Shown here: positions 1 to 8,314 of the stretch, one piece after another
Position numbering within the stretch: position 1 is the stretch's first letter
Layout: every line of letters begins with the position of its first letter
NCBI GenBank assembly: GCA_031267895.1
Contig: JAIRYF010000057.1
Coordinates: forward strand, 1-35,034
Direction: 5' to 3'
DNA: 35,034 nucleotides
From: Candidatus Methanoplasma glyptotermitis
Lineage (GTDB): Archaea > Thermoplasmatota > Thermoplasmata > Methanomassiliicoccales > Methanomethylophilaceae
Made by a program: the position numbers and the translations under genes
Notes under the pieces: model-generated
Seen by the model: only the letters and a program-made list of their open reading frames with translations
Told to the model about the DNA's origin: nothing
The model's database searches: none

Positions 1-1
1 T

Positions 2-2020
2 GCATTCCAAAGTTCAGGCCTGTCAACCGTAACCGTTACCGGCAGCTATGCAGCCGCGAGCGGAACCGTAGGCGCGTATTTCAGTACAGGTAAGACATGG
101 GTACTGCCAGGTGCATCCAGTGCCGCAATGTATCTGGTCCTCCCAGATATCAATTCCTATGATACCGGATACACTCCGTCAGACATGGCCGGAGCCAACG
201 GAAGAGAACTGCATTATAAAGATAAAATATACACTTGCACCGAAATGACATGGACTCAGAACAGCACAGTTCATTCTGTATCCGGAACCGTTAGCTATGG
301 GGATGGTGGTACGGTCGCAGGCGCGAGAGTATCTCTCGGAGCACCCGGATTATACACTGCATTTACAGGCGAAAGCGGAGGATATACTATAAGTGATATT
401 CCCTCAGGTAATACCTATGCCGTAACGGTATCTAAAACAGGATACCACCAGACGGATGAGGTATCCGTTACTATGAGCGGAGATATTTCCGCTAGTGGCA
501 TCAGCCTGGAAATCAACAGGCATACAATAAGGGGATCTACCTATATAGTAGAAGGGGAGGAGTGGGTAACAACGTCGGACGTGAGCGTATCCTTTGTATC
601 GGGTGATACATACGGTCCCGTAACCACCGATTCCGATGGTTACTATGAAATAACCGGAGTTCCCTACCTCACATACGGAAATATTATCGCAACAATTCCA
701 GGATATCATCAGATCGAGATATTTTCGTTAACTGTGGATGAAGATTGCTGGGTATCTGTTGATCTGGAAATCAATACGTATACGGTATCCGGCAAACTCA
801 CGGTAACCGGAGGGGCATCCGAAGAGAACGTAACCGTAACCCTGACATCGTCTTCCGGCCCGGAATACACCGCAGTCACCGATTCCAACGGTGACTACGA
901 AATAACCGAAGTTCCCCATTTCACATCCGGAGACATAACGGCAGAGATCGAAGGATACACCCAGACCGGAAGTCCCGACAGCATAGTTTCGTTAACCGGA
1001 GATCTTGACGAACAGGACATTGTGCTTACGGCTCTGTACACTGTATCCGGTACGCTCACCGTAAACGGATCTGCATCCCCGGAAGACGCATCGGTATCTC
1101 TGATATCGGCTTCCGATCAGACCGAATACCCCGGAACAGTCTCCGGCAGCACCTACACCATACTGAATGTTCTTCACGGAACATCCGGAGACATAACGGC
1201 AGAGATCGAAGGATGCACCCAGACCGGAAGTCCCGACAGCATAGTTTCGTTAACCGGAGATCTTGACGAACAGGACATTGTGCTTACGGCTCTGTACACT
1301 GTAACCCTTACAAAAGAAGGAAGAGGAGTATCCGGTTACAAATACAGCATCAACAGCAGCGATGATACAGATTACGATGGATCCTTCGAAATCGAACACG
1401 GCAGCACTCTTGAAGTAACCGCTCTGTTCGCGGAAGGATACGAATTTAAGGAATGGTCCGGTTCAGACTCGGAAACGAATCCGTTAACCGTATCGGTAAC
1501 CGAAGACACATCCTTAACAGCATCCGGCGAACTGACGAAACACACCGTAACGTTTGATTCCGGTCAGGATTATACTGTATACACAAACGGAGGTCCTCTT
1601 TCTTCTTCTATGGTAACTGTTACTTACGGAAGCAGTCTGTTATTCGGAATACAGGCACCGGAAGGATATTCTGCATCTCCTTCTGTTATCTCCGGAACCG
1701 CAGATATAACTCTCCAGGCAGACGGACGGTATAAGATGTCAAACATACGTTCCGATGTACGTATTAGCATAACCGTAAACACAGTATCCGGAGACGGTTC
1801 TTACGGTAACAGCAACGGTACAGACAACGGCGGTATCGGCACCGGTACAGGTAACGGAACAGACAGCAGCGGTTCCGAAGGAAACGGTTCCGGTACAGAC
1901 TCCGGCAGCAGTACATCCTATTGGGCTCCTGCAGTCATAATAGCAGTGTTCTTATCAGGTATCGCGGCAATCGCGGCTGTTAAGTTCGGACTGTTCGGAA
2001 TAAAACTGTTCGGTAAGTAA
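2..2020 (+). CDS. Surface protein, C-terminal part (LRR remnant, carboxypeptidase-regulatory-like repeats, InlB-type repeats, TM anchor); 5' partial
   Basis: The reading frame is open to the left edge, so the gene starts outside the window; the ATG at 128 is internal. The first residues (AFQSSGLSTVTV) look like the end of a BspA/LRR_5-type leucine-rich repeat. Four beta-sandwich repeats of carboxypeptidase-regulatory-like type follow (about 276-510, 510-770, 775-1030, 1030-1300), each with a TVSG...GxYxIxxxP pattern. Two segments resembling divergent InlB B-repeats come next (about 1300-1540 and 1540-1770; AEGYEFKEWSG is typical). A Gly/Ser/Thr/Asn-rich linker (about 1790-1915) leads to one hydrophobic segment near the C terminus (about 1920-2010), ending in a short basic tail. 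The design is that of an extracellular adhesin-like protein held by a C-terminal membrane anchor. Its ligand is unknown. Confidence 0.85.
   Translation, partial: AFQSSGLSTVTVTGSYAAASGTVGAYFSTGKTWVLPGASSAAMYLVLPDINSYDTGYTPSDMAGANGRELHYKDKIYTCTEMTWTQNSTVHSVSGTVSYGDGGTVAGARVSLGAPGLYTAFTGESGGYTISDIPSGNTYAVTVSKTGYHQTDEVSVTMSGDISASGISLEINRHTIRGSTYIVEGEEWVTTSDVSVSFVSGDTYGPVTTDSDGYYEITGVPYLTYGNIIATIPGYHQIEIFSLTVDEDCWVSVDLEINTYTVSGKLTVTGGASEENVTVTLTSSSGPEYTAVTDSNGDYEITEVPHFTSGDITAEIEGYTQTGSPDSIVSLTGDLDEQDIVLTALYTVSGTLTVNGSASPEDASVSLISASDQTEYPGTVSGSTYTILNVLHGTSGDITAEIEGCTQTGSPDSIVSLTGDLDEQDIVLTALYTVTLTKEGRGVSGYKYSINSSDDTDYDGSFEIEHGSTLEVTALFAEGYEFKEWSGSDSETNPLTVSVTEDTSLTASGELTKHTVTFDSGQDYTVYTNGGPLSSSMVTVTYGSSLLFGIQAPEGYSASPSVISGTADITLQADGRYKMSNIRSDVRISITVNTVSGDGSYGNSNGTDNGGIGTGTGNGTDSSGSEGNGSGTDSGSSTSYWAPAVIIAVFLSGIAAIAAVKFGLFGIKLFGK
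923..1303 (+). repeat. Near-identical 123-bp direct repeat inside the surface protein gene (923-1045 and 1181-1303)
   Basis: The two copies are offset by 258 bp (86 codons, so in frame) and differ by one base that I can see, A at 957 versus G at 1215, which changes Tyr to Cys. The flanking parts of the same protein repeats are much more diverged. This points to recent duplication or gene conversion within the repeat array. Confidence 0.85.
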
Positions 2021-2444
2021 ACATATTCTCAGCAAAACACAGAAGAGATGCTGCCGTAGTATCTGCGGCGGTCTCTCTTCTCCTTTCCACTTTCCTTTTT
2101 ATTTCCTCTTTCTTCTCTTCCGTCCTTTCCTCTTTTTTCTGTTATCCTTCGGTATTTCCTTTGACATTTCCTCAGTGCATCATATTTCTGTATCCCAGAG
2201 AGATTCTCTTCCGAAATACACTCTGATCCGCAACAATGGAATACGGCACATAAGTTGCATGCAAGACATCACATCGGCAGACTTATTGTGCCGGAAACAC
2301 ACGTAAACTTCGGAAGATGGCAGATATCCGGCAATGCAATGGGATGACAGAAGAAGTCACACATCTCTCGATGGTTTCTGCAATCCCGATAAACTATAGC
2401 TAATTATCAAAAACATTTTTCAATAATCAAAACAGCATCCAGAT
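2021..2444. other. Intergenic region with long pyrimidine tract (likely terminator of the surface protein gene)
   Basis: From about 2072 to 2165 the plus strand is almost entirely C and T, with several T runs including TTTTTT. That is the usual look of an archaeal oligo-T termination region for the gene ending at 2020. The rest (2165-2444) shows no ORF of substance. An AT-rich stretch at about 2395-2430 may be the promoter of the 2445 gene. Confidence 0.5.
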
Positions 2445-2876
2445 ATGGCTAGACCGGCCGAGACAGATATTGCAAAACATGTGAACCATGAGAATATGAA
2501 CAGGATCGCTGAAAGATATGAAAGTAAATTACAAAGCCACGCCAAGTCTTTAGCGGATATACAGGAGGATATACCCTCTGCGAGAATGAGATACAAAGGA
2601 TACTCCGCGGAAGAAGCGGCATCCGCTGTCAATATGATAATTAGATCCTATAATATTCAGAAACTTTGGAACAGAGGAGAGACAGAGGCTCCGATCCCGA
2701 ACTTCGGCGCGGACACCGTCCGTCTGCGGTATCCGGACAAACCCAGGCAGGTGAAGAACACTGACCGTATGAAGGCAGACGCAGCAGAATTCTGTGCCGT
2801 GAACAGAACCCAGGTCATTGAATTTTCAGAAAGATCAAAAATCGGGACGTATTTGTATTCTATTGCATTCCGTTAG
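2445..2876 (+). CDS. Hypothetical protein, 143 aa
   Basis: I do not recognise the family. The product is hydrophilic and charged, with no membrane segment or signal peptide. The N-terminal half (MARPAETDIAKHVNHENMN, then a Lys/Glu/Ala-rich stretch to about residue 75) is probably helical. The C-terminal part is basic and ends YLYSIAFR. The ATG at 2445 has no clear Shine-Dalgarno sequence, but an AT-rich region precedes it. It ends in TAG; reading through that codon would add only nine residues before TGA, so a normal stop is likely. It stands alone between the surface protein and the tRNA and could be a spurious or fast-evolving ORF. Confidence 0.45.
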   Translation: MARPAETDIAKHVNHENMNRIAERYESKLQSHAKSLADIQEDIPSARMRYKGYSAEEAASAVNMIIRSYNIQKLWNRGETEAPIPNFGADTVRLRYPDKPRQVKNTDRMKADAAEFCAVNRTQVIEFSERSKIGTYLYSIAFR

Positions 2877-3274
2877 GTGCCGAACAGAGAACATCTGTGG
2901 CCGTGACAATCCCCGGTATTTTCTCGGCACACTGTTCTTCTGTCACAGCGCAATATGCAGAGGCTGCCGGAATAAGATGGTTTTTCTGTCTTTTATTCCA
3001 CTGACCTGAATCCCACAGAGTTCATTTGTAAGACCATGAAAAAATACGTGTCCGGGAATAAATCCGTTGGCTGTGGCAGTATGGCCTCTCTTCTGGAAGA
3101 AAGATTTCTGACATAGGCTGTCAAAGATTTCTGCTCCGTATATCGCAGGAACATAGTTTTATGCTGAATTGCTGCAAACATTTAGGTAATTAACTGTAAT
3201 GAATTCCGCACTCTTCGCCAGATAACCGACCGCGTAATAATCATTTAATAATGGCTCTTCCTTCACGGGTTCAC
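2877..3274. other. Intergenic region, nothing recognised except the likely tRNA promoter at its right end
   Basis: Only short ORFs without ribosome-binding sites or recognisable products occur here, on both strands. The AT-rich stretch at about 3236-3252 lies 25-40 bp before the tRNA gene and fits a box A/TATA element for it. Confidence 0.4.
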
Positions 3275-3347
3275 GGGCTGGTAGATCAGCTGGAAGATCG
3301 CTTGCTTTGCAAGCAAGAAGTCGCGAGTTCAAATCTCGCCCAGTCCA
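3275..3347 (+). tRNA. tRNA-Ala (anticodon TGC)
   Basis: A complete cloverleaf can be drawn. The acceptor stem GGGCTGG pairs with CCAGTCC and contains the G3.U70 wobble pair that identifies alanine tRNAs. The anticodon arm CTTGC-TTTGCAA-GCAAG places TGC at positions 34-36. The T arm is CGCGA-GTTCAAA-TCTCG-like. The discriminator base is A at 3347 and CCA is not encoded. It lies between two unrelated genes and has no visible intron. Confidence 0.95.
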
Positions 3348-3715
3348 CTCTTATTATGTTGAAAGTCTGTCCTCAGACCTGAAATCACGTCCGTTCTTAT
3401 CAATACTCTAGTGGTTTGCGCTGTGAATGTACCGTTTCGGCTGCCTGCCGTTCCCCCGGCTTTTGTATGGACGGTTCCATTATGGATCGTTATCTTACTT
3501 GCAGTGTTAATTCACAAGTGCAAAGAACCTTCCCGCGTTTGGCACCCGTTAATGCTGCGCAATCTTTTGTCTGTATGGTCCTGGCCGTGCCAAGGCGGAA
3601 CAATAAGCGAATGCGGAGGATGGGGCACGAGGTCTTGGACTCCGTCAAATGATATCGGGACTCGGTTCGCGGCCGGGACGGCGGCGTTTAGTCCGTCATA
3701 CGGAGTCTCCGGATA
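3348..3715. other. Region between tRNA-Ala and the nifX-like gene, nothing recognised
   Basis: A plus-strand frame from GTG 3411 stays open to 3986 but runs antisense through the nifX-like gene. Its only notable feature is one hydrophobic stretch (about 3465-3520). I see no ribosome-binding site and no family resemblance, so I do not call a gene. The segment is GC-rich and could hold a structured RNA or decayed gene, but I cannot name one. Confidence 0.3.
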
Positions 3716-4066
3716 TCATTCGAAGATTTTCTCTTCGGATATCTTTCTGAGCACGTCCTCTATCTCGCCCTTTGCCTCTATAGAATCGATGCCGTTGGCA
3801 TCCAGCATGTCTACTGCCCCGCCGCCGATGCGGCTGACGAGGACGGCACGGCAGTCCCGCAGAGCGGTCAGAAGGTCCAGCACCTCCCCGTCCGTCCTGC
3901 TTTCATGGCTCCCGCCTGCGCAGAACGGTACCGCGGACCGTGATTCTACATATCTGAACCCGCTGTCATCAATATCGAATATGTGAAACCGATCCGCATG
4001 TCCGAAATGCTGGTTTATTACTTTCCCGTCGGTACTTGCCACTGCCACTCTTGCAGTCATTGTCAT
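3716..4066 (-). CDS. NifX/NifB-C-terminal-like dinitrogenase cofactor-binding domain protein
   Basis: 116 aa starting MTMTARVAVASTDGKVINQHFGHADRFHIFDI, the signature opening of the NifX / NafY / NifB-C-terminal fold (Pfam Nitro_FeMo-Co). Family members bind or shuttle nitrogenase-type iron-sulfur cofactor precursors. The same fold forms the end of the NifB in this window (VAVATSDGKSIDSGFGNTSRFDVYSV). The start ATG overlaps the TGA of the nifK-like gene as ATGA, so the two are translationally coupled; an in-frame upstream ATG at 4222 would lie deep inside that gene and is not used. As last gene of the H-D-K-X operon its likely job is to store or deliver the NifB-derived cluster to the D subunit. 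Its exact partner cannot be read from sequence. Confidence 0.85.
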   Translation of the reverse strand: MTMTARVAVASTDGKVINQHFGHADRFHIFDIDDSGFRYVESRSAVPFCAGGSHESRTDGEVLDLLTALRDCRAVLVSRIGGGAVDMLDANGIDSIEAKGEIEDVLRKISEEKIFE

Positions 4067-5406
4067 GCGCTTGCACCGATTGTGACGGTAAATATTTTCT
4101 CTATCAGAGACAGTGCTCCTCGGTACCCGACGTACGATCGGGACAGTACGACTTCGTATGATGCGGGAAAACTTACTTCCACGACACCTGCTCCGACTTC
4201 CTTTGCGATGTCCCTGTCCCAAGTCGTCCCGAAGAGTATGGCGGGTTTTCTGTCAGAATTGCGTATTTCTTCTTCGATGACAAATCCGTCTTCTATGAAT
4301 TCCGCCTCTATTGATACCCCGTCAGCGATGCTGCGGAACTGTTCGCGTATGCTTTCTCGATGTTCTTCGGGCGGATTCTCGGTCAGGATGACCTTGACCG
4401 GGATCAGCCCCAGCTGATTGACGGCGAATTTGGTTATGGCAAGGGCATATGCGCTGTCGGTGACGACGGCGAACTTCGACGGTACTCCGAAGAAGTACTC
4501 CGAGAAGAACTCCGAGAATTCCTCCATGTACTTGTAATAATCTCTTTCCTCTGATTCTATGAAAGATTCCACCTTTTTCGAATCGATTTTGGCATATTTT
4601 CCGACATCTCTGAGGAAATTTCCAGTTGCTATTGAGCCGATAGGAATTGTTGGGAAATGAAGGAACGGCTGTCCGTATTTTTCCGAAAGATGTTCTGCGA
4701 CGGAGAGTCCGAGCCATGTGTGGATGACTATGTTGAACTGTGCTTTGGGTATGGTTTTCCACTCCTCCACACCACCGGACCCGTGTCCGAACAGAATATT
4801 CACTTTCAGGCCGATTCCCTCCAGGACCCTTTTGATCTCCGCCAGATCTCCTCTCCAAAATGTGTTCTGGTATGGGAGTTCCGTCCATATATTCACAAGT
4901 CCCTGTTCCTTCTCTCCGCTGAAATCTCCGACATACTGATCGATGACCGCCTTGACGACCACTTCATGCCCGATGAAATTGTTGCCCATGAACCCGCCCG
5001 TCTCCGCATACACCACGGAAACGTTCCTCCGCTGGAACTCCCCCACGACGGATGCCACATCATCACCTACGATATCGGATATGCATCCGGTGGTGACTAC
5101 GAAGAGATCCGCTTTCAGTACTTTTGTGGATGCCTGTATCAGTTCCCGGAGCCTGTCGTTCCCGCCGAACACAACTTCTTTCTCAGTCGTGTTTATACTC
5201 GGATGGCTCGCGCCTCCTCCGTATCCGGACCCCTGGAATCCGTTGTAGAAAGCAAGACTTGCATACTGTTTGTCTGCGCATCCGGGTCCGCAGTCTGCAA
5301 TCGGCATCGTTCCCGGTATGGCAACGGCGGATTGCATAGCACCGACGGCACATCCGTACCTGGCCCTGCTTATGGATTCCGATTTCATGGACGGATGCTG
5401 AGTCAT
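4063..5406 (-). CDS. Nitrogenase component 1 beta-like subunit (NifK-like; nitrogenase-like oxidoreductase)
   Basis: 447 aa of the oxidoreductase/nitrogenase component 1 family. The P-cluster ligand pattern of NifK is kept: Cys19 (YGCAVGAMQSA), Cys43 (DCGPGCADK; Cys39 is an alternative) and Cys108 (TTGCISDIVGDDV). It lacks the long N-terminal extension of MoFe-type NifK and is shorter than the usual roughly 520 aa. The chosen start ATG 5406 overlaps the nifD-like stop (ATGA) and has GGGAGG about ten bases upstream; the longer open frame to 5478 lies inside the D gene. It should form an alpha2-beta2 complex with the D subunit, receiving electrons from the NifH-like protein. Retention of all three cysteines suggests a full P-cluster-like 8Fe cluster rather than the 4Fe cluster of CfbCD or BchNB. 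Confidence 0.85.
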   Translation of the reverse strand: MTQHPSMKSESISRARYGCAVGAMQSAVAIPGTMPIADCGPGCADKQYASLAFYNGFQGSGYGGGASHPSINTTEKEVVFGGNDRLRELIQASTKVLKADLFVVTTGCISDIVGDDVASVVGEFQRRNVSVVYAETGGFMGNNFIGHEVVVKAVIDQYVGDFSGEKEQGLVNIWTELPYQNTFWRGDLAEIKRVLEGIGLKVNILFGHGSGGVEEWKTIPKAQFNIVIHTWLGLSVAEHLSEKYGQPFLHFPTIPIGSIATGNFLRDVGKYAKIDSKKVESFIESEERDYYKYMEEFSEFFSEYFFGVPSKFAVVTDSAYALAITKFAVNQLGLIPVKVILTENPPEEHRESIREQFRSIADGVSIEAEFIEDGFVIEEEIRNSDRKPAILFGTTWDRDIAKEVGAGVVEVSFPASYEVVLSRSYVGYRGALSLIEKIFTVTIGASA

Positions 5407-6926
5407 ATGTCGATTCCCTCCCATATGAGTTCTGGGTGTTTGGCAAGTATCCCGGGGTCGGTCTGAGCCGACCACCAATCCGAGTATTGGTGGGTCACGT
5501 GTTTGGAAAGATCCTCGCAGAATCTTCTGCGTTCGATTATCTCCAGTATCAGATTGCCAAGATTAATCAGTCCGTTGTATCCGATGGCCAGATGTTCATC
5601 GCCGAGCGGTGCGGCGGGTACTCCCAGACGCGCGGCGAGCGGTGCTAAACCGTTGTGTCTTATGAGTATGAAATCCGGATTGTGCTTTCTCAGTGTGGTG
5701 AAGAATTGGAAAGGCTGTCTTATGCTTACCACGAAATCATCAACATTGCCGTAGTTGTCCACAAGGTGCGCGAGAGTGTCCTGGCTCGGATCTCCGCTGT
5801 CGTATATGGGATCATGGTGGAACACGACGGAACCGTTTACTCGGATTCCGAGTTCTCTCAGTACCTCTATGAGGCCGTGTGCATATGCCGAACCGGTGGC
5901 TATAAATCCTTGTTTGCCCCCCAGTTTTTTCTTCAGCTTCTCGACCTCAGGAGCTATTCTCGCGTGCTCCCTGGCAATAAAATCCTCGACCAGATGCTCA
6001 CGGTGCGTAACCCGTGCAAGGTCTCTGAGCCAGGCATCGGTCCCCGCAATCCCGTAAGGCTGCGGAGCCCTTATCTGCGGAACTCCGAAGGCCTGCTCCA
6101 GACCTTCGGAGAGATATGTTCCCAGCGTATTGCAGAATGCAACTGTCGCCGCGGCCTCAGACATACTGGCAAGATCGTCTACGGTGGCCAGGTCAACCAC
6201 ATAGTTTACGCGAAGGTCAAGGTTGGCCAGGAGGGGGCCGAACACATCCGATCCCCAAAGATTGATAACGTTTACGAGATCCTCCTGTTTCTTCGTCGGT
6301 TTCTTCACGATCTGTCTGAGTATTCCGTGCTGCGTCTGATCGAATCCCGTGCTCCAATGCTTTGATCTGAATCCCTCGCAGTGCAGAGGCACCACCGGTA
6401 TCCCGAGTTTTTCGGTGTATTCTTCGGTGACGCTGTCTATGTCGTCCCCTATTATCCCGGTGGCACACGAGGATCCGATGAATATAGCTTTAGGATGATA
6501 GTGATTCCAGACATCTTCTATCGTAAGCCGAAGTTTCTCCGCACCTCCGAAGACCATGTCTCTTTCTGTAAGATTGGTGGATGATATCCTGAGATTCTCC
6601 ACTTTGTGACCTCTTGAGGCGAGGCCTATGCGGTATATTGTGTTGTAGAACGTCTGAGATGCGCTGCACCCTATGGGAGCATGCTGTATCAGGACCGCTT
6701 CCCTGATATTTCCCGCCTGACATTCCACCATCTGTTCGCTGCAGACGGAAGGTTGGGTAAACGGCCCTTTCATCTCGCAGAGATTACATCCCGATCCGCA
6801 TTTCCCCTTTTTGGAATAGCCGGACTTTTCAGAGAGTTCCAGGGCGTTTCCGTCCCAGTACACTACCGTCCCCAGACGTTGCTCGCGGCTCTCTACGGCT
6901 GCAGTGTCCAGATTTATTCTTGCCAT
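5403..6926 (-). CDS. Nitrogenase component 1 alpha-like subunit (NifD-like; possible methylthio-alkane reductase-type)
   Basis: 507 aa. Cys62, Cys87 and Cys154 match in spacing the P-cluster ligands of NifD (62/88/154). Cys265 (AFCNTLGTYLSEGLEQAFGVP) and His445 (GDEHLAIGYNGL) sit where NifD has the cofactor ligands Cys275 and His442, so a NifB-derived cofactor is expected. The substrate-pocket segment EGFRGVSQSLGHH of MoFe nitrogenase is replaced by EGFRSKHWSTGFDQTQH, so this is not an ordinary nitrogenase. An extra CX3CX2C motif lies at Cys43/47/50. The N-terminal style (SVCSEQMVECQAGNIREAVLIQH) resembles group IV nitrogenase-like proteins such as MarD as I remember them; I could not align them. 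The start ATG 6926 has GGTG five bases upstream and follows the nifH-like stop by two bases. There are no nifE/N genes in the window. Confidence 0.85.
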   Translation of the reverse strand: MARINLDTAAVESREQRLGTVVYWDGNALELSEKSGYSKKGKCGSGCNLCEMKGPFTQPSVCSEQMVECQAGNIREAVLIQHAPIGCSASQTFYNTIYRIGLASRGHKVENLRISSTNLTERDMVFGGAEKLRLTIEDVWNHYHPKAIFIGSSCATGIIGDDIDSVTEEYTEKLGIPVVPLHCEGFRSKHWSTGFDQTQHGILRQIVKKPTKKQEDLVNVINLWGSDVFGPLLANLDLRVNYVVDLATVDDLASMSEAAATVAFCNTLGTYLSEGLEQAFGVPQIRAPQPYGIAGTDAWLRDLARVTHREHLVEDFIAREHARIAPEVEKLKKKLGGKQGFIATGSAYAHGLIEVLRELGIRVNGSVVFHHDPIYDSGDPSQDTLAHLVDNYGNVDDFVVSIRQPFQFFTTLRKHNPDFILIRHNGLAPLAARLGVPAAPLGDEHLAIGYNGLINLGNLILEIIERRRFCEDLSKHVTHQYSDWWSAQTDPGILAKHPELIWEGIDI

Positions 6927-6928
6927 CC

Positions 6929-7807
6929 TCACACCTTCACGAGTGTTTCCGCGACACTGCCCGACCTCTCCAATTCCAGGAGATGCTTTCCCCACTGTCC
7001 AGCCCATTCCCTGAGATCTGATATCTCCAGCGGCGTGGGTACTTTTGATTCTGTGTGGGCGGCTATCTTCTTTGCAAGACTCCTGTATATATCGGCCTGT
7101 GCCGAACCCGGCGCAGATTCTATAACAGTCTTTCCCTGAAGTTCGCTCTGCGTGACGGTAACCGATCGGGGGATATACTCAACGACCTGAGTATCCGTCC
7201 TTTTGACGAAATCATCCACTATCTCCTTGGAATACGGCTGGTTTATGGAATTGGCTATCACACCTCCCAGCAGTGCTCCGCCGGAACGGGAATAGCCGCT
7301 TATTCCTTTGAATAGGTTGTTGGATGCATATATCGACATGAAATCGGCGGAGGAAACAGTGAATACGTGTTGCGCTATGCCCTCTCTGATCGGTACCGCG
7401 AATCCTCCGCAGACCACATCTCCGAGAACATCGTACAGGATTACATCCAGGTCCAATTCCTCGAATATATTCTGTTGCTTGAACAGCTGTACGGCCGTTA
7501 TTATCCCGCGTCCGGCGCATCCCACGCCGGGTGACGGCCCTCCTGCCTCAACACAATATATTCCGTTGAACCCTTCATAAACGACCTCGTGAGCATTGAC
7601 TTTGGTCTTTTCCCTCAGCGTGTCCAGCACCGTAGGTATGTATGTTCCTCCGCGGAGTGTGTTCGTCGAGTCGCTCTTCGGATCGCATCCGAACTGCATG
7701 ACGTTGTACCCCGCTTCGCTGAGTGCGGCCGTGAGGTTTGAGGTCGTCGTGGATTTTCCGATGCCCCCCTTTCCGTAGATGGCGATCTGCTTGATTTTCT
7801 TCGCTAT
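6929..7807 (-). CDS. Nitrogenase iron protein-like ATPase (NifH-like), apparent ATA start
   Basis: About 292 aa, a NifH-family homodimeric ATPase that would donate electrons to the D/K complex. Numbered from the proposed start, the P-loop GKGGIGKS is at 12-19. The [4Fe-4S] ligands are Cys97 (GPSPGVGCAGRG) and Cys133 (LGDVVCGGF), matching Cys97/Cys132 of Azotobacter NifH. Arg100, the ADP-ribosylation site in some NifH proteins, is present. The first in-frame ATG (7699) lies after the P-loop and cannot be the start. Upstream to the stop at about 7907 there is no in-frame ATG, GTG or TTG. The best start is ATA at 7807, five bases after the GTG of gggatGTGA, giving residues (M)AKKIKQIAIYGKGGIGKST. 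A one-base error in the A6 run at 7807-7812 would instead put the GTG at 7815 in frame. First gene of the H-D-K-X operon. Confidence 0.85.
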   Translation of the reverse strand: MAKKIKQIAIYGKGGIGKSTTTSNLTAALSEAGYNVMQFGCDPKSDSTNTLRGGTYIPTVLDTLREKTKVNAHEVVYEGFNGIYCVEAGGPSPGVGCAGRGIITAVQLFKQQNIFEELDLDVILYDVLGDVVCGGFAVPIREGIAQHVFTVSSADFMSIYASNNLFKGISGYSRSGGALLGGVIANSINQPYSKEIVDDFVKRTDTQVVEYIPRSVTVTQSELQGKTVIESAPGSAQADIYRSLAKKIAAHTESKVPTPLEISDLREWAGQWGKHLLELERSGSVAETLVKV

Positions 7808-7880
7808 TTTTTCACATCCCTTAAATTCGGCAGCTCTCCCTAAGGATGCTGAATGCCTACATTGGAAGTGGAATATTATG

Positions 7881-7892
7881 ATTAAATATAAT
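7881..7892 (-). promoter_or_regulatory. Probable TATA box of the nifH-like operon
   Basis: On the minus strand the AT-rich element ttatatttaat lies about 75 bases before the proposed ATA start. Transcription would begin near 7855-7860 with a leader of about 50 bases. I found no GGAA-N6-TTCC NrpR-type operator next to it. Confidence 0.45.
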
Positions 7893-8314
7893 ACAATCTG
7901 ATAAAATTATTCATATAGTAATTATTACATATACAAGCTTTAAAATTTAGGCATTTAAGAATACAGATGCAGGTTATAATAAACTGACGGAAAACACAGC
8001 TTATTCGACACTGTAAAACATGTCCGATCGTGGTAATCTGCGATTCTTCAGTATCGAACATGGTTAACAGCCATCCCGATCAGCTGTTCATCCGGCCGAT
8101 GCTGTTCGGACGTGCACCGGCAATGCAGACTTCCGTCAGACTTTCGCTGCAATGGATGTTAAAGAATTTCAACCGCTGAGGTCAGGATGAACCCCGATAT
8201 TCTGCGCGTACGCCAAACTGGAAGATGACACACAGAGAAAAGCAGTCTCCCCTCAGCTATACATAAATCCAATGATGTGCCCATATCGGACGAAAGTTCG
8301 GTTCCGGAGGCCGT
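7893..8314. other. Intergenic region between nifH-like and cbiO genes; AT-rich left part, half-repeat at 8169-8188
   Basis: No gene is recognisable. The left part (7893-7980) is very AT-rich and belongs to the nifH-like promoter region. At 8169-8188 a 20-base sequence matches one arm of the perfect inverted repeat at 21865-21887 in 17 of 20 positions, including GAGGTCAGGAT. The rest shows short ORFs only. Confidence 0.4.

Noticed and set aside
2818-3181. Short ORFs of 60-65 codons on both strands between the 143-aa gene and the tRNA
   Set aside because: They lack ribosome-binding sites and family resemblance and overlap each other.
3411-3986. 191-codon plus-strand frame downstream of the tRNA
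   Set aside because: More than half is antisense to the nifX-like gene, there is no ribosome-binding site, and only one hydrophobic stretch is visible.
3716-7807. CfbCD (F430 biosynthesis) or a standard molybdenum nitrogenase as identity of the HDK genes
   Set aside because: CfbC/D has only one D-type subunit and no K, and lacks cofactor ligands. Mo-nitrogenase would keep the EGFRGVSQSLGHH-like segment and usually has nifE and nifN nearby.
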